NCBI GenBank assembly: GCA_963662155.1
Contig: OY759267.1
Span: 15,500,989-15,564,988 of the forward strand
DNA length: 64,000 bases
Reading direction: 5' to 3'
Source: Lamellibrachia columna
Lineage: Eukaryota > Annelida > Polychaeta > Sabellida > Siboglinidae
Made by a program: the position numbers and the translations under genes. Below the pieces are notes generated by a model. The model was not told the DNA's origin, made no database searches, and saw only the letters and a program-made list of their open reading frames with translations. How positions within the stretch are numbered: the first letter of the stretch is position 1; every line of letters begins with the position of its first letter. This document shows, piece after piece, positions 50,881-64,000 of the stretch.

Positions 50881-51960
50881 TGCCACTCATGCAAAGGCAA
50901 CGCGTTAATTCGTAGCAGACGACAACTTGGTGGGCGCGAACCTTACACGCCGGAAAGTCGACGACCGTCAATCAACCGGCAGCGAACTGATGGAGCGCGA
51001 AAATCCACGCCCGTCAGCTTCGCTTCCTGTTTTCGTCCGAAATACGCGCAACGCGATCGCGTTCCCGCTGGGACAAACGCTCTCGAGGTGGGACAGTATC
51101 ATTCCGAACACGACGGATAAATATGGGATAAAGCGAAGCGAGACGAAAGCTAAAACACCGAGTAAATCAGCGAGCGACAAGGATGAATGGTTAGCAGTGG
51201 CAGCGGTGCGCTATGCCGCCGCCGCCGCCGCCGCTCCGATGGGGACCGGCGTCCAGCTATCACTCGAAGCGCAAGGACGGATCGGCGACAAATTTCACTG
51301 AGATTGATCGTAAAAAGCACCGCTCACCTGTCGCCAGTTTTCGGGCCTTCGGTTTCGACCGCATCTCGGGGCTGTGTGTGCGACTTCAAGACGGCTCGGC
51401 GTTCGGAAGCTACAACTTGCTTGGGAACATTTTCCACCTGTTCTGACATGCGCACTGACAGCTGTCACATCGCGGTAGTCTATTCCGCTGCCGCCTCGTA
51501 TCCCCGCGGGGCTGCAATTCGGTGCTGGAATTAGTCCTGGGCGACTGTCTGTGTGGGACCAATTCAGAGAAGGAAGAACAACTTCGACGCGAGAAATGCA
51601 GGCGCCTGTTGTCACGTCGCGGCACCGTCTGAATGGCGCACAGATAACACCGCTTACAAGTGTTCTGGCCGTCGTGGGCTCACCAGCTTTTGTCGGCGTT
51701 TTTTGCGAGATTGTCTCAAATCTGAACTGTGGTCGAGCAAATAATACCTGACGAAAATACGACGTATGTTGCGATTAAAGGTCTGCGTGTAGCAGGACTG
51801 AACAGCGCCTCAACCACTTTGTAACGGGTACTCGTCGAGGTCAGCGAGGTTGACTTCAGTGGCCAACAGAGCGACTCACGGCGCCAGCGGTAAAGGGGTT
51901 GTACGCCGAACTGTTTATCTATTTCACCCGCGGGTGCCTGCATACTGTGTCTCATAGTGC
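50880..51960. promoter_or_regulatory. CpG-rich island around PRDM exon 1
   Basis: Seen: very dense CpG compared with everything to the left, for example ten in 50941-51000, and a (GCC)6-7 run at 51215-51234. It spans coding exon 1 (51364-51328) and both its flanks. Inferred: the promoter and 5' UTR of the minus-strand PRDM gene lie here or in the similar CpG-rich stretches further right. No TATA box or initiator stands out at a position I can defend, and overlapping ORFs on both strands (51187-51534 plus, 51615-51295 minus) are GC-driven. Confidence 0.6.
51328..51364 (-). CDS. PRDM16: PRDM3/PRDM16-type zinc-finger factor, coding exon 1
   Basis: Seen: on the minus strand an ATG at 51364 with purine at -3 opens MRSKPKARKLAT followed by a single G and the donor GTGAGCG. 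The exon therefore holds 37 coding bases and ends in phase 1. Exon 2 at 26296 starts with AC after an AG, so the junction codon is GAC (Asp) and the frame stays open for 100 residues. Known: vertebrate PRDM16 and MDS1-EVI1 (PRDM3) start MRSKARARKLA or MRSKGRARKLA, and this peptide binds RBBP4 of the NuRD co-repressor complex. Inferred: this is the start of the single invertebrate PRDM3/16 gene, a nuclear transcription regulator and histone-methyltransferase relative. It lies in a CpG-rich stretch, as expected of a promoter-proximal exon. The 5' UTR and start site cannot be fixed from sequence. The symbol follows the vertebrate name; hamlet/PRDM3 would be equally apt. Confidence 0.87.
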
Positions 51961-52975
51961 GCTGAATTCAATTCAATTTGAATACGTGTTTCTACGTCAT
52001 CATTCGATTCCTTTGCGCGGCGCTTTTTATAGCACCAATTGAATTGACCACCGCGTCACCAAAGCACATAGTGGTACTCTCGCAGTTCGTAACTTCATAT
52101 AAACTCTAGTTTGCCGTTCATGGGTTGCACTAAGCATATTGTTATTGTTTTTTCCTGTTCAGTTTTGACATCCAATCATGGTTTATGTATAGGCCTACAT
52201 AGAAGGTCCCAACAGTTGCTCCAGGTACAGCGTGTTTAGCTCAGTGGAAAACAGCAGAAAATTGTCGCTGCACTCACTGCACATGGTGCATGGCTGGAGT
52301 TTCGTACTTTCGGCCCTCTAAATTCCTATCCGGTTGGGCGAGTTGGCTAGTTAGATGTTGCACTAGTCGACTAAGCCTAAGGTCATGCAACTCGCTACAA
52401 TGCGGAAATTATCGTATTCAACGGGAAAAGAATTAACAAACATCAATGAAATGATTGAGTCGACTTCTGCTTGACAAGAAGCGCGACATTAACGGTCAGC
52501 TCTCTTACAAACAATAATTGTACTACATGTCTACATTACAGTTTAATCAGTTATGATATCCTGTTAAAGTACTTGCGTATGTGTGATTACAATTAGCTAA
52601 TTCAGAAACATATTTACGTCAGCCTTTGTCGTAAATGTGTGTTTAAAACACGTCTGCGATACACCTCGCATATTTCTCATGTTTTTCTCTTTGGTGATTT
52701 ATTTGAGCGTTCGTTGTGGTGTTCCCGAGGGCTTGTCAGTTGTTGTCTGTCCGTGTGTTGTCCGTGGCTGGGTAATTTCTCGGCGGTACAGCTATACCAG
52801 GCACATAGCCTAACGGCGATGTTTGTTTGTAATCGAATAATGGCGGACAAACTAAATAGATTGCAAATACAAACGAACTCTGATACAAAATACGTACAAT
52901 ATTAAACGTATAGGGCCTAGGCTAATGTACGTTCAAATTTGCGGAAATTATTTTTGAGCGATTCTGTTTGGTATC
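51961..52975. other. Upstream region of the PRDM gene, no gene seen
   Basis: No recognised exon. CpG remains common. An 88-codon plus ORF at 52639-52905 has no motif I recognise. Confidence 0.4.
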
Positions 52976-53124
52976 TCACACGCACACGCACACGCACACG
53001 CACACGCACACGCACACGCACACGCACACGCACACGCACACGCACACGCACACGCACACGCACACGCACACGCACACGCACACGCACACGCACACACATA
53101 TGTATATGCATATGCACATGCACA

Positions 53125-53192
<68 letters not shown>

Positions 53193-53197
53193 CACAT
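52976..53197. repeat. Compound microsatellite (CACACG)n-(GCAC)n-(CA)n
   Basis: About 19 units of the hexamer CACACG, then a CATATGTATATGCATATGCA bridge, then about 14 units of the tetramer CACG, then a CA run. Three related unit lengths lie side by side. Frame effects generate Thr-Arg-rich and Val-Arg-rich ORFs that are not genes. Confidence 0.97.
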
Positions 53198-57890
<4,693 letters not shown>

Positions 57891-57983
57891 GACGGTGGCG
57901 GTGGTGATGGCGGTGGTGGCGGTGGTGATGGCGGTGGTGGCGGTGGCGATGGTGGTGGTGGCGGTGACGGTGGTGATGATGAC
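57891..57983. repeat. (GGTGGCGGTGGTGATGGC)n minisatellite
   Basis: Roughly five 18-bp units made of GGT, GGC and GAT triplets; it accounts for a Val/Ala-rich plus ORF (57787-58029) and a His-rich minus ORF (58065-57877). Confidence 0.93.
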
Positions 57984-58249
57984 TAATGTGACACATTTTA
58001 TGCACATATATGAATGTATTTGCCGTTAATCTAATTGTAACTGAAGTCTTACGTATACATGTCATGTAAGAACATTATGTTTGGACTATTAATTACTCCA
58101 CTCATTGACCGTTAAGAGAAGCAGCGCTTTTTTGCAACGGCTATAGTCAATTATTTCATCATTTTGTTATCGCACGATTTTTTATTAGCCGAGCAAAAGA
58201 TAGCTATAGAAAAACCCTTCCATTGTATTAATCAATTGTGAACGTGTAA

Positions 58250-58437
58250 AATACTGATATGAAAGGTTCGCAGCAGTGTGTGGTTGCATTTTCAAAGGGT
58301 AATCGAACTCTTGGGTTGATTAGGAGAAATATAATATTATAACATATAAGGCAGAAAAGCTAATTATACCTTTGTGTAAAGCAACGGTAGTAGGCATCAT
58401 TATTTAGCATATTGTAGGCCTTATACACGCTTGGAAA

Positions 58438-58535
<98 letters not shown>

Positions 58536-58620
58536 TATAACGAATACAGAGGAAAGCAGTTATAAACTGTTTTCAAAACTGAGTCCTCGGTTAAATTAAA
58601 AAGCCTGAAATAATGTGGTT
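58250..58620 (+). pseudogene. LINE reverse-transcriptase fragment interrupted by (AT)n
   Basis: Seen: plus reading gives DMKGSQQCVVAFSKGNRTLG then LIRRNI, then TLGNHI before the AT run, and RIQRKAVINCFQN after it. Known: the corresponding family stretch is ADMKVSEQCGIAASxGNQILG-LIRRNI...QAWRPY...RIQRRATK. The element at 62090-63441 carries the same segment on the opposite strand, so this is a second, inverted, more decayed copy of the same LINE family. Stops and frame changes are frequent. Confidence 0.8.
58441..58533. repeat. (AT)46 microsatellite inside a LINE fragment
   Basis: About 93 perfect bases of AT located between the TLGNH(I) and RIQRKA coding remnants, so it grew after the LINE inserted. 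Confidence 0.95.
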
Positions 58621-59215
58621 TATGATCTCGTTATTCCATTCAAAACCGACATATGCAACCAATTGTTTTTATACGTCGCCCACTAACCAAATAACCTCAT
58701 GGCTTAATTTGATATCTGATCAAGATGAACATAGCCTATTTCTTACACCGTACGTTAGACAAAATATAACAATATATGCACACTGTGTATATGAAAAACA
58801 ATATGTATAATTAATTGTATAACGTTATATGTCAGGTCCTAGTTATGAATCCTAGTTATGGACAGTAGCAATTCCTGTTATGGAGTTCTGGGTCAACCAC
58901 TGGTTGGACACAGCGTTTCTGTCATCCTTTGCTTTTCAGTAACAATCTGCCCACGACCGCGGACGACGGAGACAATGCGCCGAGACCACAGCCAGTTGCT
59001 CAGGCCTGGATTGTGCAGACGCGGACGTCACCTAGAAGAAATGAAAGCACACTGCAGAACTACAGTGTTCAGAGCTTTTGCATAAGATTCATAGTCAGTC
59101 AACCCATACACCGTAAACTTTCACAACCCTCGATTAAAACAAAGGAAGATGTCGGGTCTGTGTCACGTCGGGCGAAGGTGACATCGACAGCAACAGTGAC
59201 GGATGACATCAGCGA
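58621..59215. other. Intergenic, no gene recognised
   Basis: No motif found. A long plus ORF (58929-60116, 395 codons) starts here, but its first 100 residues have no family resemblance and the remainder is two unrelated tandem arrays. Confidence 0.4.
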
Positions 59216-59620
59216 AAACGATGACAGTGACAGCGGCGACAACAATAACGGTGAAATCTGCGACAACAATGGCGGTGACACCGGCGACAACAATGACGGT
59301 GACATCGGCGACAACAATGACGGTGACATCGGCGACAACAAAGACGGTGACATCTGCGACAACAATGACGCTGACGTCGACGACAACAATGACGGTGACA
59401 TCGGCGACAACAATGACGGTGACATCGGCGACAACAAAGACGGTGAAACCGACGACAACAATGACGGTGACATCGACGACAACAATGACGGTGACATCGG
59501 CGACAACACTGACGGTGACATCGGCGACAACAAAGACGGTGAAACCGACGACAACAATGACGGAGACATCGACGACAACAATGACGGTGACATCGGCTAC
59601 AACACTGACGGCATTGGCGG
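59216..59620. repeat. 24-bp minisatellite (GACGGTGACATCGGCGACAACAAT)n
   Basis: About 16 units, each 24 bp, so the frame is kept and the plus strand reads NDGDIGDN-like octapeptides. Variants (AACAAAGAC, GAAACCGAC, AACACTGAC) recur in blocks such as the pair near 59430-59500 and 59526-59580, showing a 96-bp higher-order duplication. Confidence 0.95.
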
Positions 59621-59644
59621 CGTAGGATTGCAAGTTCCCACTCG

Positions 59645-59985
59645 TACTGCACACCGCACTGGTGTGCCCATGCACACCGCACTGGTGTGCCCATGCACAC
59701 CGCACTGGTGTGCCCATGCACACCGCACTGGTGTGCCCATGCACACCGCACTGGTGTGCCCATGCACACCGCACTGGTGTGCCCATGCACACCGCACTGG
59801 TGTGCCCATGCACACCGCACTGGTGTGCCCATGCACACCGCACTGGTGTGCCCATGCACACCGCACTGGTGTGCCCATGCACACCGCACTGGTGTGCCCA
59901 TGCACACCGCACTGGTGTGCCCATGCACACCGCACTGGTGTGCCCATGCATACCGCACTGGTGTGCCCATGCACTCCGTATACAT
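59645..59985. repeat. 23-bp array of hairpin units
   Basis: About 14.5 nearly identical units of GCACACCGCACTGGTGTGCC plus CAT. Each unit holds CACACC-gcact-GGTGTG, a 6-bp-arm inverted repeat with a 5-base loop. Only the last two units vary (GCATACCGC, GCACTCCG). As 23 is not a multiple of three, all frames stay open in rotation, giving long ORFs on both strands (for example 59951-59163 and 60048-59209 minus) with no coding meaning. Confidence 0.96.
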
Positions 59986-60178
59986 TGTCCACGTTTCGCC
60001 AGTATTTCCCTTCCTTACTGTCCAAAAATAGCTCGCAGCAGTACACAAACATGGTGTATTTTCGTTTTTTTGTGTTACATTTTTCTATAAATTGTTCTAT
60101 AATTGTTTTGATGTAATTATTTTATTATTATTTTATTATTATCATCATATGATAATTATTATTATAATCACCACTCTG

Positions 60179-60390
60179 TTATACACAATCTACATTAGGC
60201 CTACAAGTATTGGTGTGTAGTTTACACCAACAACATACTGACCAAAGCGGGCCCCTGTTGGCAAAGACTGAGGGGCCCGTTTTGGCAGCACAACACGGCT
60301 TCTGATTTTTACCTTTTCTTAATAAAACCGGCGCATCCACTTTCAGTCTATTGGCACACATCTGAGCAAGCACAATTGTTTTGTACACAT
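60179..60390. other. Two strong hairpins in intergenic DNA
   Basis: TTGGTGT/ACACCAA arms at 60210-60216 and 60224-60230, then a 15-bp stem CCAAAGCGGGCCCCT (60242-60256) with AGGGGCCCGTTTTGG (60271-60285), one G-T wobble and a 14-base loop. Function unknown. Confidence 0.75.
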
Positions 60391-60745
60391 ACAGGAGTTT
60401 CCATTGTTTTCAACGCCATCAAATGGAAATGTGACGTTTGGAAAACAGTGCTAATATCTTAAGGTAACTGTGAAAAACAATCTTTTTGAGCTGACCTCTT
60501 TAAATTTGCGTTTCGTGCTTCCAACCAACGTTCAGTAGTGATCCCTTGTGAGTTACTTAGCAGTGACACCATCAATTTCACGGGATGTAATAATACAGTA
60601 ACACCAAACGGGCGGGAATGCGTTTTGGGTAGGACGTGAATGGCGTCTACGTCATCGCCCACATAGATTAAAAAGTCACGATAGTTTACAATGTTCTTTG
60701 TATGTGTGACAAATATATATGACTTGAAACAAGCTTCATTTGTGT
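60391..60745. other. Intergenic, nothing recognised
   Basis: No gene or repeat seen; a 108-codon minus ORF (60785-60459) runs into the adjacent minisatellite and has no known motif. Confidence 0.4.
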
Positions 60746-61052
60746 ACCAGGTCCATCTAACAGGTTCGTGGACCAGGTCCATCAAACAGGTTCATGGGCC
60801 AGGTCCATCAAACAGGTTCATGGACCAGGTCCATCAAACAAATTGGTGGACCAGGTCCATCGAACAGGTTCGTGGACCAGGTCCATCAAACAGATTGATG
60901 GGCCAGGTCCATCAAACAGGTTGATGGGCCAGGTCCATCAAACAGGTTCATGGACCAGGTCTATCAAACAAGTTGGTGGACCAGGTCCATCGAACAGGTT
61001 CATGGACCAGGTCCATCGAACAGGTTCGTGGACCAGGTCCGTAGAACAGGTC
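60746..61052. repeat. 26-bp minisatellite, about 12 copies
   Basis: Unit ACCAGGTCCATCAAACAGGT followed by TCATGG; starts recur every 26 bases from 60746. Variants TTGGTGG, TTGATGGGCC and CATCGAAC mark subgroups of neighbouring copies. Confidence 0.96.
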
Positions 61053-61229
61053 AATATAAATTGTAATTTTGTGTGTAATACCGGTATGTGGATACTTTTA
61101 CCGTACAGGCACATTCTTCATTCCTATAGAAGTTATAATAACAAACCTTATTTGTTTCCTATAAAACATAAAATGTGCATTTTACCAATCGAAGCTTTTA
61201 TCTTGCGTAGGCCTATTCGACCGGAAATG

Positions 61230-61351
61230 CAGTTAAATTAAATACAAGTATAATTGATTCAATAGTAACATATACACCTTTACATAATATTATTAAATTA
61301 AATACAAGTATAATTGATTTAATAGTAACATATACACCTTTACATAATATT
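61230..61351. repeat. 60-bp tandem duplication
   Basis: TTAAATTAAATACAAGTATA begins at 61232 and again at 61292; the two copies differ at about one position in 60. Confidence 0.93.
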
Positions 61352-62089
61352 ATAATGTTTAAGTCTTGACTAAAATAATCAAAATAGACGGTCAAGCGTA
61401 AATGTAAGTTACAGTACATACATGTATATAGTATAACAAAGTGTAACATTAAATTAGTTTAGCAAAGCGGTTTAGCATATAGATGTCTTACATTGAAGTA
61501 CAATTTGAATGGATGAATATACATAATATAGGTCAATAAACAATTATTCCGACATTCCAGTTTAAAAGTGCTTTAAATGACGTCCTTATTCTTCTCGCAC
61601 CAAGAGATCAAATAACGCATTAATGAGGAGAAACAAAGCAGAGGTCGGCAAAAAATAAAACCGTCGATCGTTTGGCAGCCTGGCTAGAAACGAACAGCCC
61701 TAGGGCAGAACTGTTTGACGGCGGCGACGATAATAATAATTATAATATACTTTATAATAACAATAATAATAAGAATGTCAACAGGATGTTCTATTAAATG
61801 CATGTTGTGCGTGTTTCTTTTTTGATGTTTTTAAAGTTATGACAACACGAAGCCATAGCGTAGAACACATTTCGGCGGTTAGGATTGCTTTTCGTGGTAT
61901 TATCGAAATTAACGTGCACTAAAGGTATTTTTTAGTTTCTAACTATCAAATTTAGACACAAAATCCCATATGGGAACTCTTTACCATTTTATTTATTTTT
62001 TCGCATACATTTTTTTTCATAAAATATTTCACAACATTTGCCATCCAAAGTAAATGCCCAGATGGCAAGTGGACAAGGAAGCATTTACA
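61352..62089. other. Intergenic, AT-rich, nothing recognised
   Basis: No exon or RNA gene. An ATAATAATAATTATAATATA-type stretch at 61730-61770 is low complexity. Confidence 0.4.
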
Positions 62090-63441
62090 TTTTTTCATCT
62101 ATGTGTAACCCGCCCTCCTGAGATGTTAATCTTGTTTTTTAACATAATATTCACGCTGGTAGCACTCAAGCATGCAGTTACACAATCTGTAGATAATTTG
62201 TTCCATTCATTTATTGTCTGTCCTCTGTGCGAACGAGTACTTCCTGATATCCAATCTACATGTCCTCTATAGTTTTATCTTTCTTGAGTGAAAAAATTAT
62301 ATCAATATTTTCATAATCATTCAATATCTTTAAAACTTCAAGTTGATTTCCTTTTAATCGTCCTTTTCTCTAGGGTTGTTAAACCAAATTATTTTAGGCG
62401 TTCTTCACAATTAAGGTTTCCACAGCTAAGGTCTCTCACTTCTCAATTCGATCAAGCGTATCTATAGGCCCTATCCTTCTTACGATATGGTCTCCAAGCT
62501 TGTATACAGTTTTCTAAATGAGGCCTGTAACTATTGCTTTATACAGAGGTAAAATTACCTTTTTTCCTTGTATGTTATATTTCTCCTAATCAACCCAAGT
62601 ATTTGATTATCATTTGAAGCTGCAATACCACACTGCTCTGAAACTTTCATATCAGCACTTATTATTATTCCTAAATTTGTTCGTTTACATTAGTACAAGT
62701 ACCTAGAACAATATATAACATTGTATAGTTCACATCCAAAGTCCCGTGTCCTGTATGTAGACCTTTCCATTTCCCAAAATGTAATAACATCTGCCATTTT
62801 TCAGATCATTTAATTAATTTGTCTAGATCGTTTTGTAAATGTTGTTTATCACCATCATTGTTAACCGTTCCAAACACTTTCGCGTCATCCGCAAATTTCA
62901 GTACGTTGCTTGTTATATTGTCGTCCAAGTCATTAGCACCAGTCATTCATATTAAGAATAATAAAGGTCCTTATACTGGTCTTTCTGGTACCCCACTCGA
63001 AGCTGATTTCAACTTTGAAACCTTCCCGTCTTCTATAACACGCTGTCTTCTGCCAGTCAGCCATTTTTCTATCAAGTCAGAGTCGACATGCCATCACCGA
63101 TACCATTGGTTTTTAATTTAAGTAGTAATCTTTGATGTGGCACTTTGTCGAAAGCTTTCTGAAAATCTAAGTAGATAATATCTACTGGTGATCCCTCGTC
63201 TATCCACTTAGTGATTTCTTCCAAAAAACATAACATATTATAATTTTGTTAAACATGACCTCGCTTTTAGACGAATTTAATAATTTATACCTAACAAGGA
63301 AGTCCACTATATGGTATTTTATTAACCTTTTTAATAATTTACAAATCACGGATGTTAAACTCACAGGTCTGTAATTATCTGACTTATTTCTCGAACCCTT
63401 TTTAAATAATGGTATGATGTTTGCTTCTTTCCATTAAAGAT
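62090..63441 (-). pseudogene. Decayed non-LTR retrotransposon (LINE) reverse transcriptase
   Basis: Seen on the minus strand, 5' to 3': WKEANIIPLFKKGSR, NYRPVSLTSVICKLL (RT block 1-2 region), EEITKWIDEGSPVDIIYLDF then QKAFDKVPHQRLL, KWLTGRRQRVIEDGK, SGVP, NDLDDNITSNVLKFADDAKV (catalytic F/Y-A-D-D box at about 62900), GLIRRNITYKEK, and TINEWNKLSTD near 62190-62225. Known: this order is the palm domain and C-terminus of a jockey/CR1-like polymerase widespread in invertebrates. Many stops and frameshifts, some within a few codons of each other, show it is dead. The 5' part (endonuclease) is missing. It lies antisense to GSTK1, ending about 336 bases before that gene's start codon. Confidence 0.93.
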
Positions 63442-63776
63442 TTGCAAAACATTCAACCCATCAATAATTATTCAGCCGGAGACATCGTGCGCATATCTGC
63501 TTGAAGTTTGCATAGTAAACGTGTCCGTTCAGGAAACAGATTTGCCATAAAAATGCAGCGTATCAACCCCGTTGATGTTGTGCTCGCAGCTGCTTGGGCA
63601 CTTTAAGTTTTCGTAAGGATGATTCTCTTGCGTCAAGATTTTCTACGCAAAACATGGCATGTAATAATAAAGTTGTGACATCTAGCGACTACATTGTCAT
63701 TGATTTTCGGTGTCGACATCTGGCGTATACATTTAGATATTGCAAGCGTTGTACGTAGTATTATTAATGTTAGCAT
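63442..63776 (+). promoter_or_regulatory. Probable GSTK1 promoter and 5' leader
   Basis: Only about 335 bases separate the LINE remnant from the GSTK1 start codon, so the core promoter and leader lie here or reach into the LINE. CpG is moderate. An upstream ATG at 63553 opens a 17-codon ORF (MQRINPVDVVLAAAWAL) that ends before the main start; if the transcript starts further upstream this would be a uORF. No TATA box stands out. Confidence 0.45.
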
Positions 63777-63851
63777 ATGGCATCACCCGTAAAGAAAACT
63801 GTAGAACTTTTTTACGATGTTGTATCCCCATATTCCTGGATTGCATTTGAG
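63777..63851 (+). CDS. GSTK1: Glutathione S-transferase kappa 1, coding exon 1
   Basis: Seen: ATG at 63777 opens MASPVKKTVELFYDVVSPYS then WIAFE, ending at a donor GAG|GTGAATTG (phase 0 after 25 codons). Known: kappa-class glutathione transferases of mitochondria and peroxisomes, related to bacterial DsbA/HCCA isomerases, begin with T-V-E-L-[FY]-Y-D-V-[LV]-S-P-Y-S-W and use the Ser of SPYS (residue 17 here, 16 in human) to activate glutathione. The short N-terminus before TVELFYD fits family length, which supports this start, although the -3 base is C. The remaining 200 or so residues lie in exons beyond the right edge. It is divergent from the PRDM gene, with no sign of a shared promoter. 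Confidence 0.94.
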
Positions 63852-64000
63852 GTGAATTGCGTTACTTTGTAATGTTTCTGTTGTCATCGCTGTCGGCGTT
63901 TTACAAACTTTTTGGACAATTATCGTTCTGAGCGATAATAGGAGTAGTTACGAGTAGGCCCTTGATTTTCTTTCGGCTTTACGGATTTGTTTGGTTGTTA
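63852..64000 (+). other. Start of GSTK1 intron 1
   Basis: Begins GTGAATTGC after GAG; in-frame reading beyond the donor gives VNCVTL followed by a stop, unlike the family's (I/V)LCRY continuation, which supports splicing here. The intron continues past the window. Confidence 0.85.

Larger units (their letters stand above)
26297..51327 (-). other. Intron 1 of the PRDM3/16 gene (25.0 kb)
   Basis: Interval between the exon 1 donor (GTGAGCG) and the exon 2 acceptor (TTCAATTTCAG). I see no third coding exon inside it that the reading frame requires. It contains a palindromic TTAA-flanked element, an L2/CR1-like LINE tail, two copies of a 190-bp dispersed repeat and several minisatellites, listed separately. 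The leftmost 24.5 kb is CpG-poor; the last 0.5 kb next to exon 1 is CpG-rich. Long first introns are typical of PRDM3/16 genes and often hold enhancers, but I cannot identify any enhancer here. Confidence 0.8.

Noticed and set aside
50968..51625. ORFs of 70-124 codons around PRDM exon 1
   Set aside because: GC-rich DNA with few stops; the real coding frame here is the 37-base exon, which is in a different frame from these ORFs.
58929..60116. 395-codon plus ORF with Asp/Asn-rich and Cys/His-rich repeats
   Set aside because: It runs through two unrelated tandem arrays (24 bp and 23 bp) whose lengths keep frames open; both strands have long ORFs here and the non-repeat N-terminus matches no family.

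Overview
This is animal genomic DNA, AT-rich and dense in satellites, with genes split by very long introns. Nothing in it looks prokaryotic: there are no operons, no long non-repetitive ORFs, and nearly every long ORF runs through a tandem repeat. Spliced exons with GT/AG borders, decayed LINEs, a TTAA-flanked foldback element and a probable tRNA-derived SINE point to an invertebrate. A mollusc or another lophotrochozoan is my best guess, from the LINE type and repeat style, but I cannot name the species.

Two protein-coding genes are recognisable, both by short 5' exons. On the minus strand a PRDM3/PRDM16-type gene (MECOM/PRDM16; hamlet in Drosophila, egl-43 in C. elegans) starts at 51364. 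Its first coding exon (51364-51328) encodes only MRSKPKARKLAT plus one base. This matches the N-terminal peptide of vertebrate PRDM3/16 that is known to bind RBBP4 of the NuRD complex. After a 25-kb intron, exon 2 (26296-26034) joins in phase and carries an acidic linker and the first half of the PR (SET-related) domain, ending after ...VAWE in phase 0. The rest of the PR domain and the zinc fingers are not seen and probably lie beyond the left edge. On the plus strand, the first coding exon of a kappa-class glutathione transferase (GSTK1) lies at 63777-63851, with the catalytic SPYSW motif, and its intron runs off the right edge. The two genes are divergent, with 12.4 kb between their start codons.

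Layout. 1-26033 is probably intron 2 of the PRDM gene and holds many minisatellites, including a 2.3-kb array of 27-bp units with a 729-bp higher-order duplication. 26034-26296 is exon 2. 26297-51327 is intron 1, with a piggyBac-like palindromic MITE, an L2/CR1-type LINE tail and 58-, 63-, 31- and 12-bp minisatellites. About 50.8-57.6 kb is CpG-rich and surrounds exon 1 and its upstream region. 52.9-61.4 kb is the intergenic spacer, with extreme microsatellites (a perfect (GT)189), arrays of 24, 23, 26 and 60 bp, and a LINE fragment split by (AT)n. 62.1-63.44 kb is a decayed LINE reverse transcriptase ending about 340 bp before the GSTK1 start codon.

The clearest large-scale signal is a change in CpG content near 50.8 kb: depleted to the left, not depleted to the right. 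This is what a methylated gene body beginning just downstream of an unmethylated promoter would leave, and it agrees with the PRDM gene running leftward out of the window. I see no new defence, CRISPR or biosynthetic system; the notable content is gene architecture and repeat structure.
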